Shown piece by piece: positions 4,880 to 7,200 of a stretch of 7,200 nucleotides of DNA. Origin of the DNA: an uncultured Collinsella sp. (GTDB taxonomy: Bacteria > Actinomycetota > Coriobacteriia > Coriobacteriales > Coriobacteriaceae); NCBI GenBank assembly GCA_900554325.1, contig USHA01000090.1, forward strand, positions 1 to 7,200. The letters are read 5' to 3'. Both the position numbers and the translations under genes were made by a program. Each line of letters starts with the position of its first letter. Position 1 is the first letter of the stretch. Below the pieces are notes generated by a model that did no database searches, was not told the origin of the DNA, and saw only the letters and a program-made list of their open reading frames with translations.

Positions 4880-7200
4880 TTACTTGACAACCAGGTTGAC
4901 CAGCTTGCCGGGCACGCAGATGGCCTTGACGACCGTCTTGCCCTCGAGCCACTTTGCGACGGCAGCCTCGGCGGCAGCCTGCATTTCCTCGTTGGAGGCA
5001 TCGCGGGCCACGTCGATGCGGCCACGGACCTTGCCGAGCACCTGGACGACGATCTGCACCGTGTCCTCGATGGACTCGGCCAGGTCGAACTCGGGCCAGG
5101 CGGCGGTGTAGGCGTTGCCCTCGCAGCCGAGCGCCTCGTGCCACAGCTCGTCGGCCCAGAACGGGCAGATGGGCGCCAGGACGCTCACGATGTCCTTGGC
5201 CACGCCGTAGCACAGGGCCTTGTCGCGGGCAGCGCCCTCGGTGGCGTTGAGGTAGGCGCTCGCCGCGTTGACGAGCTCCATGACGGCCGAGATCGCGGTG
5301 TTGAACTGGCCGCGGTCGAAGTCCTCGGTGCACTTGGCAATGGTGCGATGGCGCTCGCGGTAGAGCTTCATCGCGGTCTCGTCGAGCGCGGACTTGTCAA
5401 AGGCCACGTTGGCGTCGCCGGACTGGACGAGCTGCCACACGATACGCCAGGCGCGCTTGATGAAGCGGTTGGCGCCCTCAACGGCCTTGGGATCCCAGTC
5501 GAAGTCCTTCTCGGGCGGGGCGATAAACAGGATCGCCAAACGCATGGTGTCGGCGCCGTAGGGCTCGATGACCGAGCTCGGAGGCACGACATTGCCCTTG
5601 GACTTGGACATGGTATCGCCGTTCTCGTCCTTGACCATACCCTGGCACAGCAGGTTGGTGAAGGGCTCGTCAACGCTCAGCAGGCCCAGGTCGCGCAGTG
5701 CCTTGGTAAAGAAGCGGCTGTAGAGCAGGTGCAAAATGGCGTGCTCGATGCCGCCGATGTAGTTATCGACGGGCATCCAACGGTCAGCCGCCTCGCGGGA
5801 GAAGGGCAGCTCGGTGTTGTGCGGGTCGGTATAGCGCAGGTAATACCAGCTGGAGCAGGTGAAGGTGTCCATGGTATCGGTCTCACGCTTGGCCGGGCGG
5901 CCGCAGACCGGGCAGGTGGTCTCGTAGAACTCCTTGCACTCGGCGAGGGTCTCGCCGGCACCCAGGTCCAGGTTCTCGGGCAGCGTCACCGGCAGCTGGT
6001 CCTCGGGCACGGGCACGATACCGCAGTGCTCGCAGTGGATGGCCGGGATGGGGTTGCCCCAGTAGCGCTGGCGGCTGATGAGCCAGTCACGCAGACGGAA
6101 CTCGACCTTACGACGGCCGCAGCCCATGGCCTCGAGGTCGGCCACGATCGCAGCCTCGCCCTCGGAATGCTTGCCGCCGCGCATGCCGGTGTACTTGCCG
6201 GACTGGACAAGCGTGCCCTCGGCAGCGTGGGCGCAATCCCAGTCGACGGTCTCGGCATGGAAGGTATCGATGGTCTCGCCGCTGGCCTCGACGGCAGCGC
6301 GGTCGTCATCATCCAGGATGATCGGCACAATAGGCAGGTCATACTTGCGGGCAAACTCAAAGTCGCGCTGGTCGCCGCAGGGAACGGCCATGACGGCGCC
6401 GGTGCCGTAGTCGGCAACGACATAATCGGCAACCCACACGGGGACCTTCTCGCCGTTGACGGGGTTCACCACGTAGCGGCCGGTAAAGGCACCGTGCTTC
6501 TCGAGGGTGCCCTGGGCACGCTCGACGGCAGAGATATGCTTGGAGTCCTCGACGATCTTGGTGACGGCCTCTTCGTACTCCGTGCCCTCAACGAGCTCAT
6601 GCAGACGGGCGTACTCGGGAGCCAGGACAAAGAAGGAGACACCGAAGAGCGTGTCGGCTCGCGTGGTGAAGACGGTGATCTTACCCTCCTCGCCCTCGAT
6701 GGGCTCGCCGTCCTTGTCGCACAGGGTAAAGTCGACCTCGGCGCCCTCGGAGCGGCCAATCCAGTTGGCCTGCATCTGCTTGACGCGCTCGGGCCAGCCG
6801 GGGAGCTTCTCCAGGTCGTCGAGCAGCTCCTGAGAGTACTCGGTAATCTTGTAGTACCACTGCTCAAGGTCGCGCTTCTCGGGCTCGGTGCCGCAGCGCC
6901 AGCACTTGCCCTCGGTGACCTGCTCGTTGGCCAGAACGGTCTTGCATTTAGGGCACCAGTTGACCGGGTTCTTCTTGCGGTAAACCAGGCCCTTTTCCCA
7001 CATCTTCTCAAAGATCCACTGACCCCAGCGGTAGTAGTCGGGGCTGCAGGTCTTGACCATGCGATCCAGATCGTAGGAGAAGCCCATACGCTTCATCGTG
7101 GCGAGCGCCTGGTCCATATTCTTATACGTCCAGGCGGCAGCCTGCGTGTTGTGCTTGATGGCGGCGTTCTCGGCGGGCAGGCCGAAGGCGTCGAAGCCGA
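4880..7200 (-). CDS. leuS: Leucyl-tRNA synthetase (5' end outside window)
   Basis: Class I synthetase that charges tRNA-Leu with leucine; cytoplasmic. 772 complete codons are visible, starting at GFDAFGLPAENAAIKHN, a LeuRS hallmark after the HIGH region. About 75 N-terminal residues with the HIGH motif are cut off. Numbering from the first visible Gly: a zinc module CPKC...CWRC at 82-85 and 99-102; the CP1 editing domain with TTRADTLFG (~178-186) and YGTGAVMAVPCGDQRD (~264-279); a second Cys pair set (HCEHCG ~388, CPVCG ~429); the TMDTFTCSSWYYLR core; TMSKSKGN (529-536), the KMSKS loop; then the anticodon-binding helices and the C-terminal domain (VQVLGKVRGRI near 720). In the editing site the conserved Asp (second D of DQRD) is kept, but the residue before the first D is Gly where E. 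coli has His. It ends in TAA at 4882 and is followed by its own terminator. The ATG at 7117 is internal, not the start. Confidence 0.97.
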   Translation of the reverse strand, partial: GFDAFGLPAENAAIKHNTQAAAWTYKNMDQALATMKRMGFSYDLDRMVKTCSPDYYRWGQWIFEKMWEKGLVYRKKNPVNWCPKCKTVLANEQVTEGKCWRCGTEPEKRDLEQWYYKITEYSQELLDDLEKLPGWPERVKQMQANWIGRSEGAEVDFTLCDKDGEPIEGEEGKITVFTTRADTLFGVSFFVLAPEYARLHELVEGTEYEEAVTKIVEDSKHISAVERAQGTLEKHGAFTGRYVVNPVNGEKVPVWVADYVVADYGTGAVMAVPCGDQRDFEFARKYDLPIVPIILDDDDRAAVEASGETIDTFHAETVDWDCAHAAEGTLVQSGKYTGMRGGKHSEGEAAIVADLEAMGCGRRKVEFRLRDWLISRQRYWGNPIPAIHCEHCGIVPVPEDQLPVTLPENLDLGAGETLAECKEFYETTCPVCGRPAKRETDTMDTFTCSSWYYLRYTDPHNTELPFSREAADRWMPVDNYIGGIEHAILHLLYSRFFTKALRDLGLLSVDEPFTNLLCQGMVKDENGDTMSKSKGNVVPPSSVIEPYGADTMRLAILFIAPPEKDFDWDPKAVEGANRFIKRAWRIVWQLVQSGDANVAFDKSALDETAMKLYRERHRTIAKCTEDFDRGQFNTAISAVMELVNAASAYLNATEGAARDKALCYGVAKDIVSVLAPICPFWADELWHEALGCEGNAYTAAWPEFDLAESIEDTVQIVVQVLGKVRGRIDVARDASNEEMQAAAEAAVAKWLEGKTVVKAICVPGKLVNLVVK

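Overview
The window is a core-genome segment read entirely from the minus strand. From right to left it holds leuS (5' end cut by the window edge), its terminator, a short regulatory gap, then the transcription/translation operon rimP - nusA - infB. The DNA is GC-rich (judged by eye, not counted) and avoids the codons TTA, CTA and TCA. As a result, long spurious open frames run antisense to every gene. Protein style, base composition and the order rimP-nusA-infB without ylxR suggest an actinobacterium of the Coriobacteriia type, perhaps Collinsella-like. That assignment is inference; no marker here proves it.

Layout. 7200-4880: leuS, leucyl-tRNA synthetase, visible from the GFDAFGLPAEN motif to its stop; the first ~75 codons, with the HIGH motif, lie outside. 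4849-4815: a clear intrinsic terminator for leuS. 4814-4622: control region of the rimP operon, with a sigma70-type promoter (TTGCAC, 17 nt, TATAGT), two short dyads around it and, in the ~70-nt leader, a second intrinsic-terminator hairpin ending just before the rimP ribosome binding site. 4621-4127: rimP. 4125-2848: nusA, one base from rimP, with an unusual Cys/His-rich C-terminal tail. 2847-2769: short spacer with a small hairpin. 2768-72: infB, encoding an unusually long-tailed IF2. 71-1: non-coding as far as visible, with a strong hairpin at the edge.

The operon groups 30S maturation (RimP), transcription elongation/termination (NusA) and translation initiation (IF2). The leader terminator suggests control by attenuation. 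Because NusA promotes intrinsic termination, the simplest model is feedback by NusA on its own operon, as reported for Bacillus subtilis; this is inference here. I see no mobile element, CRISPR array, tRNA, rRNA or prophage gene. The most notable points are the leader attenuator and the putative zinc-knuckle tail on NusA combined with the missing ylxR.
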